64,000 nt of DNA, from assembly GCA_017654935.2 (NCBI GenBank), contig CM065704.1, positions 23,436,266 to 23,500,265 of the forward strand. The letters are read 5' to 3'. Every line of letters starts with the position of its first letter. Within the stretch, counting starts at the first letter, position 1. The DNA is from Phymorhynchus buccinoides. Lineage: Eukaryota > Mollusca > Gastropoda > Neogastropoda > Raphitomidae. Below the pieces are notes generated by a model. The model was not told where the DNA came from and did not search any database. It saw only the letters and a program-made list of their open reading frames with translations. Below are positions 12,292 through 26,200 of this stretch, in pieces. Position numbers and translations under genes: made by a program.

Positions 12292-15200
12292 TCCACATTG
12301 AGACCGTAAGGCCTAGTGCAAAGTGAGAGGAAAAATCCCCTGTACCCAGGTTTGAACTCGGGTTTACTTGACACAAGGCGAATGCGTTACCTCTGTGCCA
12401 CTCTACACCTTAAACTTTTGCAGTCTGGCCACCACATAAAATCAAAGGAAAGACGCATTTAATTTTAAAGACCCTGAACTGGCTGAAAAGAGCAAAACTG
12501 ACTTTTCATCTACTTTCATGCACCACATAAATCACAGGTAAATAATACATTTAAAGACCCTGAAGAGAGCACATTGATTTTCACTTTCAATATTTTTTTG
12601 GCAATTTGGCTTCCATCACCACATAAAATCAAGGGGAAAACACATTAACTGCCACCAACGTATTATGTACTGACCTGATGACATCACTGATGATGTTATC
12701 AGATGAAGAGGAATAACCCTGTTATGCTGGGTTTCGCTCTAACAGAGTCAAGAGAGTTATATCCCCAGACCATTTTGCCAGATTGGCTCTTTCAGTTGTC
12801 TTTTTTATGGCATGATTTGCCCAATGATTTTTTCTTTAATTTTCTCTGGCAGTCAAGGGGTTAAAAAACCCTGAAGAGAGCAAAGCGATTTGTCATCAAG
12901 AATAACTCAAGCGTCTTATTCTAGCTTGATATTTCAAAGTGAGAAACAGAAACGTTTGATCAACATCTTGATAATTTATTACTGATCATAAAAGTTGACA
13001 ACTTCCCAACTACAAAAAACACAAATTCCAGGCTGACTCTTCTAGAATAGTAGTTGCCTCCCCAGCTATCTGAGAGTAAGTCAAAGCGAAGCACATGAGT
13101 GCCTGGTAGGTAGGTAGGCATAGTTTAGTCACAGAGGTGTTTGTGAAATTCGGGTTGCTCCCACCTGGAGAGCCTGTCGCAGCCAGAGGCGCACCACCCA
13201 ATTTATTTTTGCATGCGATTTTTGTGTGACTGATGAGGAAGGAAAGGGGACGGGTGTGTGTGTGTACATTTTGACCAAACGACAACATTTTCGTTGCCAC
13301 TGGTATGAATGTGTGCTAAGTACATGGGCACACGGGACCTCGGTTTATCGTCTCATCCGACAGACTCCATGTTCAGACCGTAAGGCCTAGTGCAAAGTGA
13401 GAGGAAAAATCCCCTGTACCCAGGTTCGAACTCGGGTTTTACTTGACACAAGGTGAACGCGCTACCACTGTGCCACTCTACAGGCATGATGTGCCTGACC
13501 TGTAGTTGGGCTACCCGTCCGCAGAATTTGTTCAGGGTGGACTCGTAGTCAGCCACCGTCACTTGACTGACAGTGGGGGTGCTTCCCTGGACATCCCCCT
13601 CCCCCCCCCCCAACTTCTATCAGGCATCAGAATATTCTGAAGTCCAATCCTTTGAAAGCTGTGGTCTTAGGGCCATCAACACTGAAATCAATTCCCAACA
13701 TCACCAAAAAGGCTTTATGTGGTGAGATATAACTATAAAATGCTATTTAACAGAAAAGATAACACTCAATAAAAAGTCAAAACCTCTGACAGAAGAAGCC
13801 AATCCTCTGTCAGAAATTCTTAATCCTCTAAAAATAGCTGATCCTCTGACAATTCTGACACCTGTTCTATACAGATTGAAGCCCGGTCCTCTAGAATAGC
13901 ACCCATGATGTGCCTTACCTGTAGTTGGGCCACCAGTCCTCTGAACTTGTTCAGCGTGGTCTCGTAGTCAGCCACCGTCTCCTGCATGGCGTCAACCTTC
14001 CTCTGGGTCTGTAGGGAAAATGAAACACTGTGTATGTATTCTTCTTCTTCTTCTGCGTTCCCAGTGGTGTATGTATTCATTTCCCCCGGTGGGGATACCG
14101 GGGGTCTTTCGTAAAAATAGTTCCACCTTCTGGAAGTTCTGTGCTTGTAACTTCCTCTAATCTGCCAATCTCTTTGACTCTGCCTTTTTCCTTTGCTTTC
14201 TATCATCTACTATCTTTCTGACTTGGTCCATTCTCCTGCCTTTAAAAAAAAAAAATCGAAATAATTTTTCTCCTTTGAGCTCCTTCGAAATCAGAACGTG
14301 TCGGCTGTACGCAGCGGGGAAACCAGTGAAAACTAAAAACCGGACACATATGTACCTTATCCATTATGACCATTCGGCAGGAGAAAATCTTTGTAAGAAT
14401 TTTTGGGAAAAAAAAGGCAGGAGGAGAATGGACCAAGTAAGTCAGAAAGATAGTAGACGACAGTAAGCAAAAGGAAAAGGCAAGAGTCAACGAGAGTGAC
14501 AAGATTAGAGGAAGTTACAAGCACAGAACTTCCAGAAGGTGGGGGAACTATTTATACAAAAAACTTCCCCAGTATCTTGCTCTTCCTGCCACGTGGTTTC
14601 ACCCACGCGTTGCCAATAAAAACATCATACTAAATACAATGATACACATGATATGAGTAGTACTTTTACAGGTTTGTAGCTTTACATCCAAATCTGAAGC
14701 ACATTCAACGTAAGAATGGTGGGTAGAAAAAACCATGGTACCTGTGAAAAGGAGAAACTTCAACTTAACCCTCTCACTCTGAGCAATCGAACCGATAATC
14801 TATATTGAATACCAAGTGATGGGAAGTAACTCCGAACGTCACACCAAATCTTTTATTTAAAAAAATCACCCAGAATAAAGTCTAACTCACATTTCATTTC
14901 TGAAAGATGCATATTGAATAGCAATGATGATATTTTCATTCCGAAGCTAACACACTGTCACACAACAAACCATGAATTGGAATTAAAAAATCCGTAATGG
15001 CGCTCCGAGCATCGCGCCGAGTCAATACTGCGCACGTGACGTGGAAAGAAAAAAATAATTTGGGGTCACTTCGAAAAATCCGTTCAAAAAGACTATTGGG
15101 TGCTTTCCCTTGCTGTAAGAACCAAAAATGGACCAGCGAGTCAGGAACAGGAAGAACTAACTTAGTATATTGCATTGTGGGTAGGGCAAAAGTGAAAGTG

Positions 15201-15546
15201 AAACTACTAGACCGGGCGTTCAGCGGGCGCAATCGGGGCTATGGGAGCCAATGGTAAAGAAAAAATTGGTCGGATCTGGCGTATGCAGCCGTGAGAGGGT
15301 TAAGGCACGAAACGTTGAAGTTTCTTCTTTTCACAGGTACCTTGTTTTTTTCTACACACCATTCTTACGTTGCTCCAAAAGGTACCGGTCATTTTTTTCA
15401 TCTTCTTGAAGCACATTCAAGCAATGTATAAAGACTTTTTAACACAAGCACACACTCAAGCATGGCACATCCATAAACACACACTGACACACACATACAT
15501 ACATACAGACAGACATACAGACAGACATACAGACAGACAGACAGGC

Positions 15547-15589
<43 letters not shown>

Positions 15590-18500
15590 GCAAACCCACC
15601 TCACTGAGGCGAACCAGGGCGTTGTCTCTCTCCTCCCTCAGCTCCAGCTCTGTTTCTCTGGCGTTCTCCTGCAGCTCCTCGTTCATTTCGTTCAACGCTT
15701 CCTGCAACACAGTTCGCAATCGCAGATGCCTAAGGCGAATTTTCCATTTGCAGGAACAAAAACCTTAACCCTTTGACTGCCGTATAACGTATCACGTACT
15801 GAGGTGAGGATATCACTGATGACATCATCAGATGAAGAGGAATAACTCCGATATGCTGGCTTTTGCTCTAACACAGTCAAGAGAGTTATATCCCCAGACC
15901 GTTTTGGCAGATTGGCTCTATCTGTTGTCTTTTTCATGGCATGATTTGTACAATGATTTTTTTCTTTCATTTTCTCTGGCAGTCAAGGGGTTAAAAAGCT
16001 GGAATTGTTTGTCGCCTTGCGATTGGCTAATCGCCCTTACTTGCCGAATTAATACATAATTGTTCCGGAACACGGCAAGAAAATGTAGTTGACTGGTTAC
16101 TATCGCCGATGTGGTGCATCTTTCAATGCTGATTCACAAGAGCTAAGTTCTCAAATTATAAAAATAAAAGTCGATCATTTGTTTTCTCCCATTAGTACGA
16201 TGAACGATCCTTTTGCATGTTTGCGATTGTTTGACAGTTGCTTATTTTTCTTTGGCAGAATTAGTTTTTTTGCAATATCCAGTCAAAATTTTCTTTTTGA
16301 TGCCATCTTTGAATGCAGATAAAGACAGGAAGTGACATCAGCCACTCAAAAGCTTTGAATGGTTGCAGTCCGCAGTTTCAAGATTTCACTACTTGGCAAT
16401 TTCGATGTACTGGATCAGGCAATGGAAAATCATACTTTTGGAACACCGGTGGACCGATCTCCTTATCTTCCGGGAGAAATGCGGGCCTACCGTGTGTACT
16501 GCACAACTCCTCATTCATTTAATTCAAAGCTTCCTGTAATGCAGTTCACAAGCCTTGTCTGGGTCTGTAAGTATCACACTGATTCTTAATGGTCAACTTA
16601 GGATGCCCATTTCACCGCCAGGTGGCAATCAAACCAGTAGGGGCTTAGCGTGTGATATTCTTAGTTGGGGGTAGAGGGAAAGAGAGAGAGGGAGATGAGT
16701 CCTAAGCTGCTCATTGAGTGCTTAAAACTGGAAATGCCAGACCATTGTATATGACAAAGAAACTTTTAAATTAGAAAACAAACATGAATAACCATTAACT
16801 CAGTGGCATCGTTCCGCACGTATGTGTGTGGAAGAAATGCAAAGCTGTCATTTTGAGGAATTTGCTTTAAGGGAAGTCAATTCCGTGTGCACACCATGCT
16901 TTGGTCACTTCTAAACTCGCTTCGCTTCCTTAGACCCTTTTTTGGCCTCTTACTGTACGTTTGTAGTCGTTTGTAGTGAGGAAACCAATTCCTGTAGAGT
17001 CTTTCTATATAAAGTCTATATGTTAAAAAGTCTGATCTATCGCTTCCCTATGAAGAAAAAACGCTGTAATCTTCTTTCATTTCTCCTTTTGTTTATGTCT
17101 GTTTTGCTTGTGTGTATGGCTGGAGTGATTTGTTGAGTTTTTGAACAATTGAAAATCATTGCGATGCAAATGAGTTAATGCCAAACAATACCCCCCGTGG
17201 GGATACCGGGGGTCTTTTGCATAAATAGTTCCCCACCTTCTGGAAGTTCTGTGCTTGTAACTTCCTCTAATCTATCACTCTCTTTGACTCTGCCTTTTCT
17301 CTTTGCTTACTGCCATCTACCATCTCTCTGCCTTACCAGTCCATTCTCCTGCCTTTTGTCACAAAACACCTTCAAAAAGATTTCCTGCAGCCGAAGTCGG
17401 ACATGCTGCGCTTCTTAGTTAGGCACATAATGGCAGCATGATGCATCTGTGCTCATAATTGACAGGAAACTGAGCGATCGAAGAAGAAGAATGCCAAACA
17501 CTGACACATATCTGAGTACTGTGCTCAACATACGGAGCAGCTGGAAGAGCGATTCCACTTCACAAACAAGCAACATCTCCTTCAGCTTCAAGCAGTTCGA
17601 AAAAACAACAACATTGCAGCAGATCTGGACGCATCGATAAAAGCATTTAGAGCTTCATAAGAAAATAAAATAAAATTCAGCGCCTATAATAGGCAACAGC
17701 AACTTGACTCGACTCACACACGTAATGTTCTCATCCCTAGCTGATGCATTTGTACCATAGTGTTCAAGTGCTTCAGCTGTTGGGATGATCCCTGGAGTCT
17801 TTTAGCCAGGGTATGTAAGCAACAACGAGTACATGCCTACGTTACGTACTTTGCTTTCAGGGATCCTGTACCTTCATTGACATTAGCTATTAGGTACTTT
17901 AATAAAAGTCTTTATAGTCACAGAGGCGTCTCAGTGAAATTCGGGTTGCTCCCACCTGGAGAGCGCGTCGCAGCCAGAGGCGTGCCACCCATTTTAATTT
18001 TTTTGCATGCGATTTTTGTGACTGATGAGGAAGGAAAGGTGAGTGTGTGTGTGTGTGTGTGTGTGGTGTGTGTGTGGTGTGTGTGCGTCCGTGAGTGTGT
18101 CTGTGTGCGTGTGTGATGAGATGATCATGATAAAGATCATGAATATCAATGTGCTCTGGAGGGACAGATTAAATATGTATGCATAGGCTACTTATGTGTG
18201 CGTCCTTTAATATCGTCGGTGAAATTCAAAAACCTCGCATCTCGATTTTTGTTTTTTTTGAGTCAGCTCTCTAATTTTTCCTGCCACCTTCCACCAAAAG
18301 CTCGTATCTCTAACGACTTTCTATCTGGGGTAAATGAGGTTGTGAAAATACACGAAAAACTCGTAAGTCCCAAATTCAGATCTAGTTAAGGACAAAAACC
18401 TCGTATCTTCGTTCTTTTCAAGTCTAATTTTTTTTCAAAAATAATAATTTTAACGAAATGCAGGAGTAAACTCGCAATGTCTTGAACAACATATTCATCG

Positions 18501-21500
18501 CAGTTAACCAATTGAGGTCAATGCGGTAAATTTTAAAAACAGTTTTTATCATTTTTCTCAAAACTACCAAAATTGAAATACAAGGTTTTTGAATTTCACA
18601 GACGATATTCTGATAACACAGGGTTCCCACCCTTTACAATATAAGGACCTTATTAGCACCATTTCACTTCTCATAAGGACGTAAACCGTCTGGAACCTAA
18701 AGAAAATTCTCTAAAAATCTGTGCCCATTGACGCCACACAAAACATTGCGCCTTCCTGGGATCTTTGTCTGTCCTAATCCAGTACTTATAATCACCGTCC
18801 TTTATTTAACCAGCGATCTTGGAAAGAGCATTTTCCTAGCATCTTGTTTTCTTCATGAGAACGCGGCAACGTTGTCGACCGGTTATTTCTGGTCAGGCTC
18901 ATTGAGCGAGTTCGGTGATTTACCTCCCTTGTTATGTCGTCTGCTCCACTTCCACTTCATTCTGAACGTGATTGGACGCAAATGCGGTCAAAATCTATCA
19001 GGCATGGGAATTAGAGAAGACAAAAAAGACTGAAAACTGGAGTCTGGAAGCAGACATAGGAACAAGGAGTAAAAATAAGCACCTATAAGGCCTTATGAGG
19101 CCCATCCACAAATATAAAAACCTATAAGCACCTGTAAGGACAGTGGGAACCCTGTAACATCATAAATTTGAATCTGAAAGCTTTTCAAATTGTTACGCAT
19201 ATTTACGCTTGAAGGAAGCGTGTGTGGTAGGGAAAGGGTTAAAGGTAAGATCTGTGTGTTACCAGGTCGTTCTTTTCCTCTTCCAGGGCCTCCACCTTCT
19301 CCTCCAGCTTCAGGGATCGCTCTGTCAGCTTCTCCACCATCTCCTCCGCCCCCAGGGCAGCGTCCACCTGCAGGGACACACCATCATCATCATCATCATC
19401 ATCGTCATCACCATCATCATAATCATTACCACCATCATTATTGTCATCATCATCACCATTATTATCATCACCATCATCATCGTCATCATCACCATCTGCC
19501 AGTTTCTCCACCATCTCCTCAGCCCCTAGGGCAGCGTCCACCTGCAGGGACACACCATCATTATTGTCATCATCATTGTCATCATCGTCGTCATCACCAT
19601 CATCTGTCAGCTTCTCCACCATCTCCTCTGCCCCTAGGGCGGCATCCACCTATCATCCTCATCATCATCGTCATCATCAGCACACACACACACATATACC
19701 AAAAAAAACCCAGAACATTGCTGACCTGCTCCTTGAGTTCGATGACCTGGTTCTGGAGCTCGGAGACCTGCGTGGAGAAGCGCTCCTTGTCCCGCTGCAG
19801 GCCGCTGATCTCCGACTGCTGCTTGTCGCAGCGCTTCTCCAGCTGCTGCCGGTCCTGCTTCTCCGTCGTCAGCAGGTCACGCATCCTGAGACAGGCACAC
19901 AGTATCCGCAAACCGATAGAACTTGCAAAATGTGACGTCAAAATAGAAATGACATCAATTTTAGAATGACGCACTGCGCTCTACATGCTGTGTGTCTACT
20001 CAAACACACGAGGCGAGAGCTGGGGATTAACCTAATGGTAGAGTAGCTTACCCTGTTTGACCGACTGAATTAGGCAAGATCACTCCCACACACCATAACA
20101 TTACTCCCCTTAATTATTTCCGAACAATTCCTATTTTGTTGTTGTTGGGAAGTGTAATAATAATAATAATAATAATGAATATTTAGGGCGCTTAATCTTA
20201 ACAAAAGCCCTAAGCGCTTACAATCATGATAAAAACAATACTAACAAAATGAAAAGCTAGACAACACACAAAACACTCGCACGAACTTGAGGTCAAACAC
20301 ACACACACACACACCAACACACACACACACCAACAAAACACACACACGTACGCGCGCACGCACACACATGACTCAATGGATAACCTTTGCAGGAGGAGGA
20401 GGAGAAAGATTATGTTTTGAAGAGAGTTGTTTTGAGGGAGGACTTGAAAGAAGAGAGGCTGTTTGAGGTTCGGAGTGCAGAAGGAAGGCCGTTCCAGGAG
20501 GAGGGAGCTTGGAAAGAAAAAGAACGTTCGCCAAGAGTTCTGGCACGGAAACGAGTCAGAGGAGGAGCGAAGCAGTCTAGTGGGAGTATAAATCGATAGA
20601 AGATCAGAGAGATATGATGGGGCCAAACAGGTAAAAAACAAACAAACCGGACACACATACAGACACAGAGACATCAGTCCTGCTTACCTCCTACACTTGG
20701 TATGAGTAGTTTGAACAACAAAATGAGTAGTTGGTCATGTTCCTATACATGTTATAAAACTGAATTGTATATGATAGCTGCTTTGTAGCTCATAAATATT
20801 ACAGTTATATTTAATGTTGTTGTGACGTAGAAAGCACACAGACTTACTTGACAAGCCCTTCCTTCATCCTCTCATTCTGCTGTGTGAGCGCTCACTCACT
20901 CACGCTCACAAACACACACACACTCAAACACACACAGATCTTACTTGACAAGCCCCTCCTTCATCCTCTCATTCTGCTGTGTGAGCGCTCACTCACTCAC
21001 ACACTCAAACACACACACACTCAAACACACACAGACTTACTTGACAAGCCCCTCCTTCATCCTCTCATTCTGCTGTGTGAGCGCTCACTCACTCACACAC
21101 TCAAACACACACACACTCAAACACACACAGATCTTACTTGACAAGCCCTTCCTTCATCCTCTCATTCTGCTGCTCCAGCTGTTTCATCTCAAACGTAGCC
21201 GCCACCCCGTCTGACCCTGTACAAACAAACAAAACTGCAAAATGGACTGAGTTTTTAACCTTCGCCATCATTATAGAATCCCCCCAAGACGGAGTGCGGC
21301 TGCACACGTGGCGGGGTAATCACGAAGTAATACGGTAGTTTGAACAACAAAATGAATAGTTGGTCATGTTCCAATACTTGTTACGACACTGAGTTGTATA
21401 TATGATAGCTGTTTTGTAGCTCATAAATGTTAGTTATATTTAATGTTGTAATCAAAAACGGTCACACACGTAATGTTCTCATCCGTAGCTGATGCACTTG

Positions 21501-23204
21501 TACCATAGTGTTCACTTATAAGTATTCATTTTCTTGAAAAAAAAGGCAGGAGAATGGACCGATAAGGCAGAAAGCTAGTAGATGACAGCAAGCAAAGGGG
21601 AAAGGCAGAGTCAAAGAGAGTGACATACAATACAATACAATACCTTTCTCGCTGATTTCTCCTCGCAGCAGCTCCAGTTCCAGGGACATTTCTTCCAGCT
21701 TCTCCTTGCTGGACTCCAGCTCCTGCTGCAAACTCTCCGCCTGTGGGCAACACACCGCAGGAAACGCTGCACTTAGTGGTGTTTCTGGCATAAACTAACT
21801 TAACGCAAAGCAGTTAACCCTTTCAACGTCAGCCATTTTTCAGCCAAAACTTTTCATTAACCCTTTCGCCGCCAATGTCGCATTTTTGCACCACAATGGC
21901 TTAACACCCATGTCACTAAAAGGCATGCAATCAGAGCCTGTTATCTGAAGACACTATTTTCGTAATTTTGGGAGGCAAGGATAGGCCTAATGATATACAT
22001 GTCACAGAGGAATTCCCGGTATTGTAGATATTATTTTGTCTCTATCCAGGTAAGAGTATCTTTTTGCTAAAAAAAATAGCTGGCGGCGAAAGGGTTAAAC
22101 TTACCTGGGTAGAGAAAAGATTTCATCTGCAATATTTGGGATTCCTTTGTGACATCCATAAAATAAGGTCATTAGATAACAGACCCTCATTTGATGCCTT
22201 TTAGTTACATGGGTGGTCAATCATTGGGGTGCCAAGAGACGACAGTGGCGATGAAAGGGTTAAAAAGGTGATTAGCGCATCGAGCATACTACTGTATTGA
22301 TTTTAGTGCTATATGAAATCAAATTTTTTTTATTATTAAAACTCTATAAAAGTAGTAGAAATTTTGTTTGGCTAACATTTTTTTTACACACACAAAGCTG
22401 CAACCCCCCAAAAAACCCAATGACAAAACATGGGGGCAAATTTTAAAGTTTAGTATTAACTTTTATTAAGCCAATAATACATTTTGGAAGAATGACAATG
22501 AACAACTCACTGTGACAGAACCTAGGAATGCAAAGTAAACAAAACTTTATTTTTCTCTTCCCCCCTCCCCACACAACTCTCTGTCTCTCTCAACTGGATT
22601 GACCTTTTCCTCGGCCATTTCCTCTCCCTCTCAACCTTTACTTTTCTTCCACCCCCCCTCTCTCTGAACTTGACTTACCTTTTCCTCGTTCATTTCCTCT
22701 CCCTTTCAACCTTTGTTTTTTCTTCTCCTCCACCCCCTCTCTGTGTGAACTGGACTGACCTTTTCCCCGTTCATTTCCTCTCCCTCTCAACCGTTATTTT
22801 TTTCTTCCCTTCTCTCTCTCTCTCATCTCTCACTCTCTCCTCCCCCCTCTCTGTGTGTGAACTGGACTGACCTTTTCCCCGTTCATTTCCTCTCCCTCTC
22901 AACCTTTACTTTTCTTCCACCCCCTTCTCTCTCTCTCTCTCACTCTCCTCCCCCCCCGTTATTTTTCTCTCTCTCTCTCAACTGGACTGACCTTTTCCTC
23001 TCTCTCTCAACAACCTTCTTCTCTTTCTGTCTCCTCTCTCTCTCTCTCTCTCTCTCCCCCCCCTCTCTCTCTCTCTCCCCCCCCCCCCTCTCTCTCTCTC
23101 AACTGGGACTGACCTTTTCCTCGTTCATTTCCGCCCCCCCCCCCCTCTCTCTCTCTCTCAACCTTTATTTTCCTTCCCTTCTCTCTCTCTCTCTCTCTCC
23201 CCTC

Positions 23205-23257
<53 letters not shown>

Positions 23258-26200
23258 ACCCCCCCCCCCCCCCCCCCCCCCCCCTCTCCCTCTCTCTCTC
23301 TCAACTGGACTGACCTTTTCCTCGTTCATCTCCTCACTCTCTCAACCTTTATTTTCCTTCCCTTCTCTCTCACTCTCCCCCCCCCCCTCTCTCTCTCTCT
23401 CTGAACTGGACTGACCTTTTCCTCGGCCATTTCCTTCTCCTCTCTCAACCTTTATTTTCCTTCCCTTCTCTCTCTCTCTCTATCTCCCCCCCCCCCCCCC
23501 CCCTCTCTCTCTCTCTCAACTGGACTTTCCTCGTTTTTCCTCTCTCTCTCAACCTTTATTTTTCTTCCCTTCTCTCTCTCTCTTTCACTCTCCCCCCCCC
23601 CCCCTCCTCTTTTCCTCATTCATTTCCTCTCCTCTCAACCTTCATTTTTCTTCCCTTCTCTCTCTCTCTTTCACTCTCCTACCCTCTCAACTGGACTGAC
23701 CTTTTCCTCTCCCTCTCAACCTTCATTTTTCTTCCCTTCTCTCTCTCTCTTTCACTCTCCTCCCCTCTCAACTGGACTGACCTTTTCCTCGGCCATTTCC
23801 TTGTCCAGCGCGGCCATCTCCATGGACTCGGATACGTCGGCCATTTCATCCTTGTACTGGTCAAAGTCCTGACGCACGTCATCCTCCCTCTGCACAACAC
23901 ACATACATACATGATGCTCGTCCGTCCCGAGGGATGAAGACCATAATAATAAAAATAATACATAGCCTTTCTTTAGAATTAAACTCAAGGGGCTCACATT
24001 CACTGATTCACACGCAAATTGGGCTAACATACACATGCATTCGATCATCACCTAATTAATGTGAAAAGCTACAGAGAGAAAGCTCTTTGAAACAAGTGAG
24101 TTTTAATTTGGGTTTTGAAAGCGGGAAGTGCTGAACTGTGACGGAGGTGAACAGGCAAGGAGTTCCAGACAGTGGGGGCGCAAAAACTAAAACTGCGTTG
24201 TCCTAAAGACTTTAAATTCACTTTAGGAACTTTCAACAGTTTGGCATGGGAAGATTGGAGAGAGCGAGAAAGAGTGTAAGTTTGGAGAGCACTTGAGAGG
24301 TAGGATGGTAGGGTCTGTTCAAAGTGGTGGAAAGCAAGGACTGCCAGTTTGTAGTCTAAACAAAACTGCACTGGCAGCCAGTGCAGCTCCCTGAGGAGTG
24401 GTGTGACATGGTCACACCTTCGTTTTCAGAGTGTGAGCCGAGCTGCGCTGTTTTGGATTCGTTGTAACCCCATCCGTCAACAGTTCCAATGTCAAAGGGT
24501 TCAGGATGTGGGCTGGGTACGAAGATGACTGATGAGTCCAATGCAGGGCCTTGAAGGTTTTGTGACAGTGGGGACAGGAAAGAGAGTTGAGGGGATCTGT
24601 TGGAGTTGGAGAATTGCTGCTGCTTGTGCGATTTTTTCGCGCTTCTCGACGTGCCTGAGCTGTCTCGATTCGGTGATCCTCGAACTTGGCAGCTCCACGC
24701 CATGCTGATCGGTTTTGAGCCAAAGTTTCCCAGGAGAAAATGTTGATGTCAAAGTCCTTCAGGGACACTTTGAGGGTGTCCTTGAACCATTTCTTTTGCC
24801 CTCCATGGCTACAATACATACACGCTGAACGTAGTACGGGCTATCTATTTTGAACGGTGGTAGTGTAGATCCTTCAGCTTTACTCACTGGCTTTGTTGTT
24901 CTTGTTGTTATCGTTCCCTGGCTTAAAGATTCCAGGGATCATCCCAACAGCCGAAGCAAATGAACACTATGGTACAATTGCACAACTACGGATGAGAACA
25001 TTACGTGCGTGACTCTTTTTTTTATTACCCCGCCACGTGGGCAGCCACACTCCGACTTCAGAGGATTTTGGACCGATGATGTTACGCTAGGAGCTTTACA
25101 TGGCTAAAGACAATCCCCCGCATAAATATGCAGAACATAACAAAATTTTGACGTAGCCTTGGTGTTCTAGCTTATGTCAATTGGTCTGACACAGCCTCAT
25201 GCCAAGGCGAAGTCAGTGGCTTTTATCACTGGCATTAGCCTGAAATTGGGGCCAATGGTACAGAGAGGGCTGTGCAGTGGAAATTGGGGCCAATGGTACA
25301 GAGAGGGCTGTGCAGTGGAAATTCACTGGTACATTTTTACAATAAATGATCTTTTTTAACAGCTTAATTCTGCTGGCACCGTGGGTGAATACATTCGCCC
25401 CGGGACACCTCTACACTCCCAGCAAGTGCAAAGACAGTCACTGCCAAGCACCCTGCCATGTGTTTGTCTATTTTTAGCCCCAGGACATCACTCTACACTC
25501 CCAGCAAGTGCAAAGACAGTCACTGCCAAGTACCCTGCCATGTGTTTGTCTATTTTTAGCCCCAGGACATCACTCTACACTCCCACCAAATGCAAAGACA
25601 GTCACTGCCAAGTACCCTGCCATGTGTTTCTATTTTTAGCCCCAGGACATCACTCTACACTCCCACCAAATGCAAAGACAGTCACTGCCAAGTACCCTGC
25701 CATGTGTTTGTCTATTCTTAGCCCCAGGACATCACTCTACACTCCCACCAAATGCAAAGACAGTCACTGCCAAGTACCCTGCCATGTGTTTGTCTATTTT
25801 TAGCCCCAGGACATCACTCTACACTCCCACCAAATGCAAAGACATTCACTGCCAAGTGCCCTGCCATGTGTTTGTCTATTTTTAGCCCCAGGACATCACT
25901 CTACACTCCCACCAAATGCAAAGACAGTCACTGCCAAGTGCCCTGCCATGTGTTTGTCTATTTTTAGCCCCAGGACATCACTCTACACTCCCACCAAATG
26001 CAAAGACAGTCACTGCCAAGTGCCCTGCCATGTGTTTGTCTATTTTTAGCCCCAGGACATCACTCTACACTCCCACCAAATGCAAAGACAGTCACTGCCA
26101 AGTGCCCTGCCATGTGTTTGTCTATTTTTAGCCCCAGGATATCACTCTACACTCCCACCAAATGCAAAGACAGTCACTGCCAAGTACCCTGCCATGTGTT

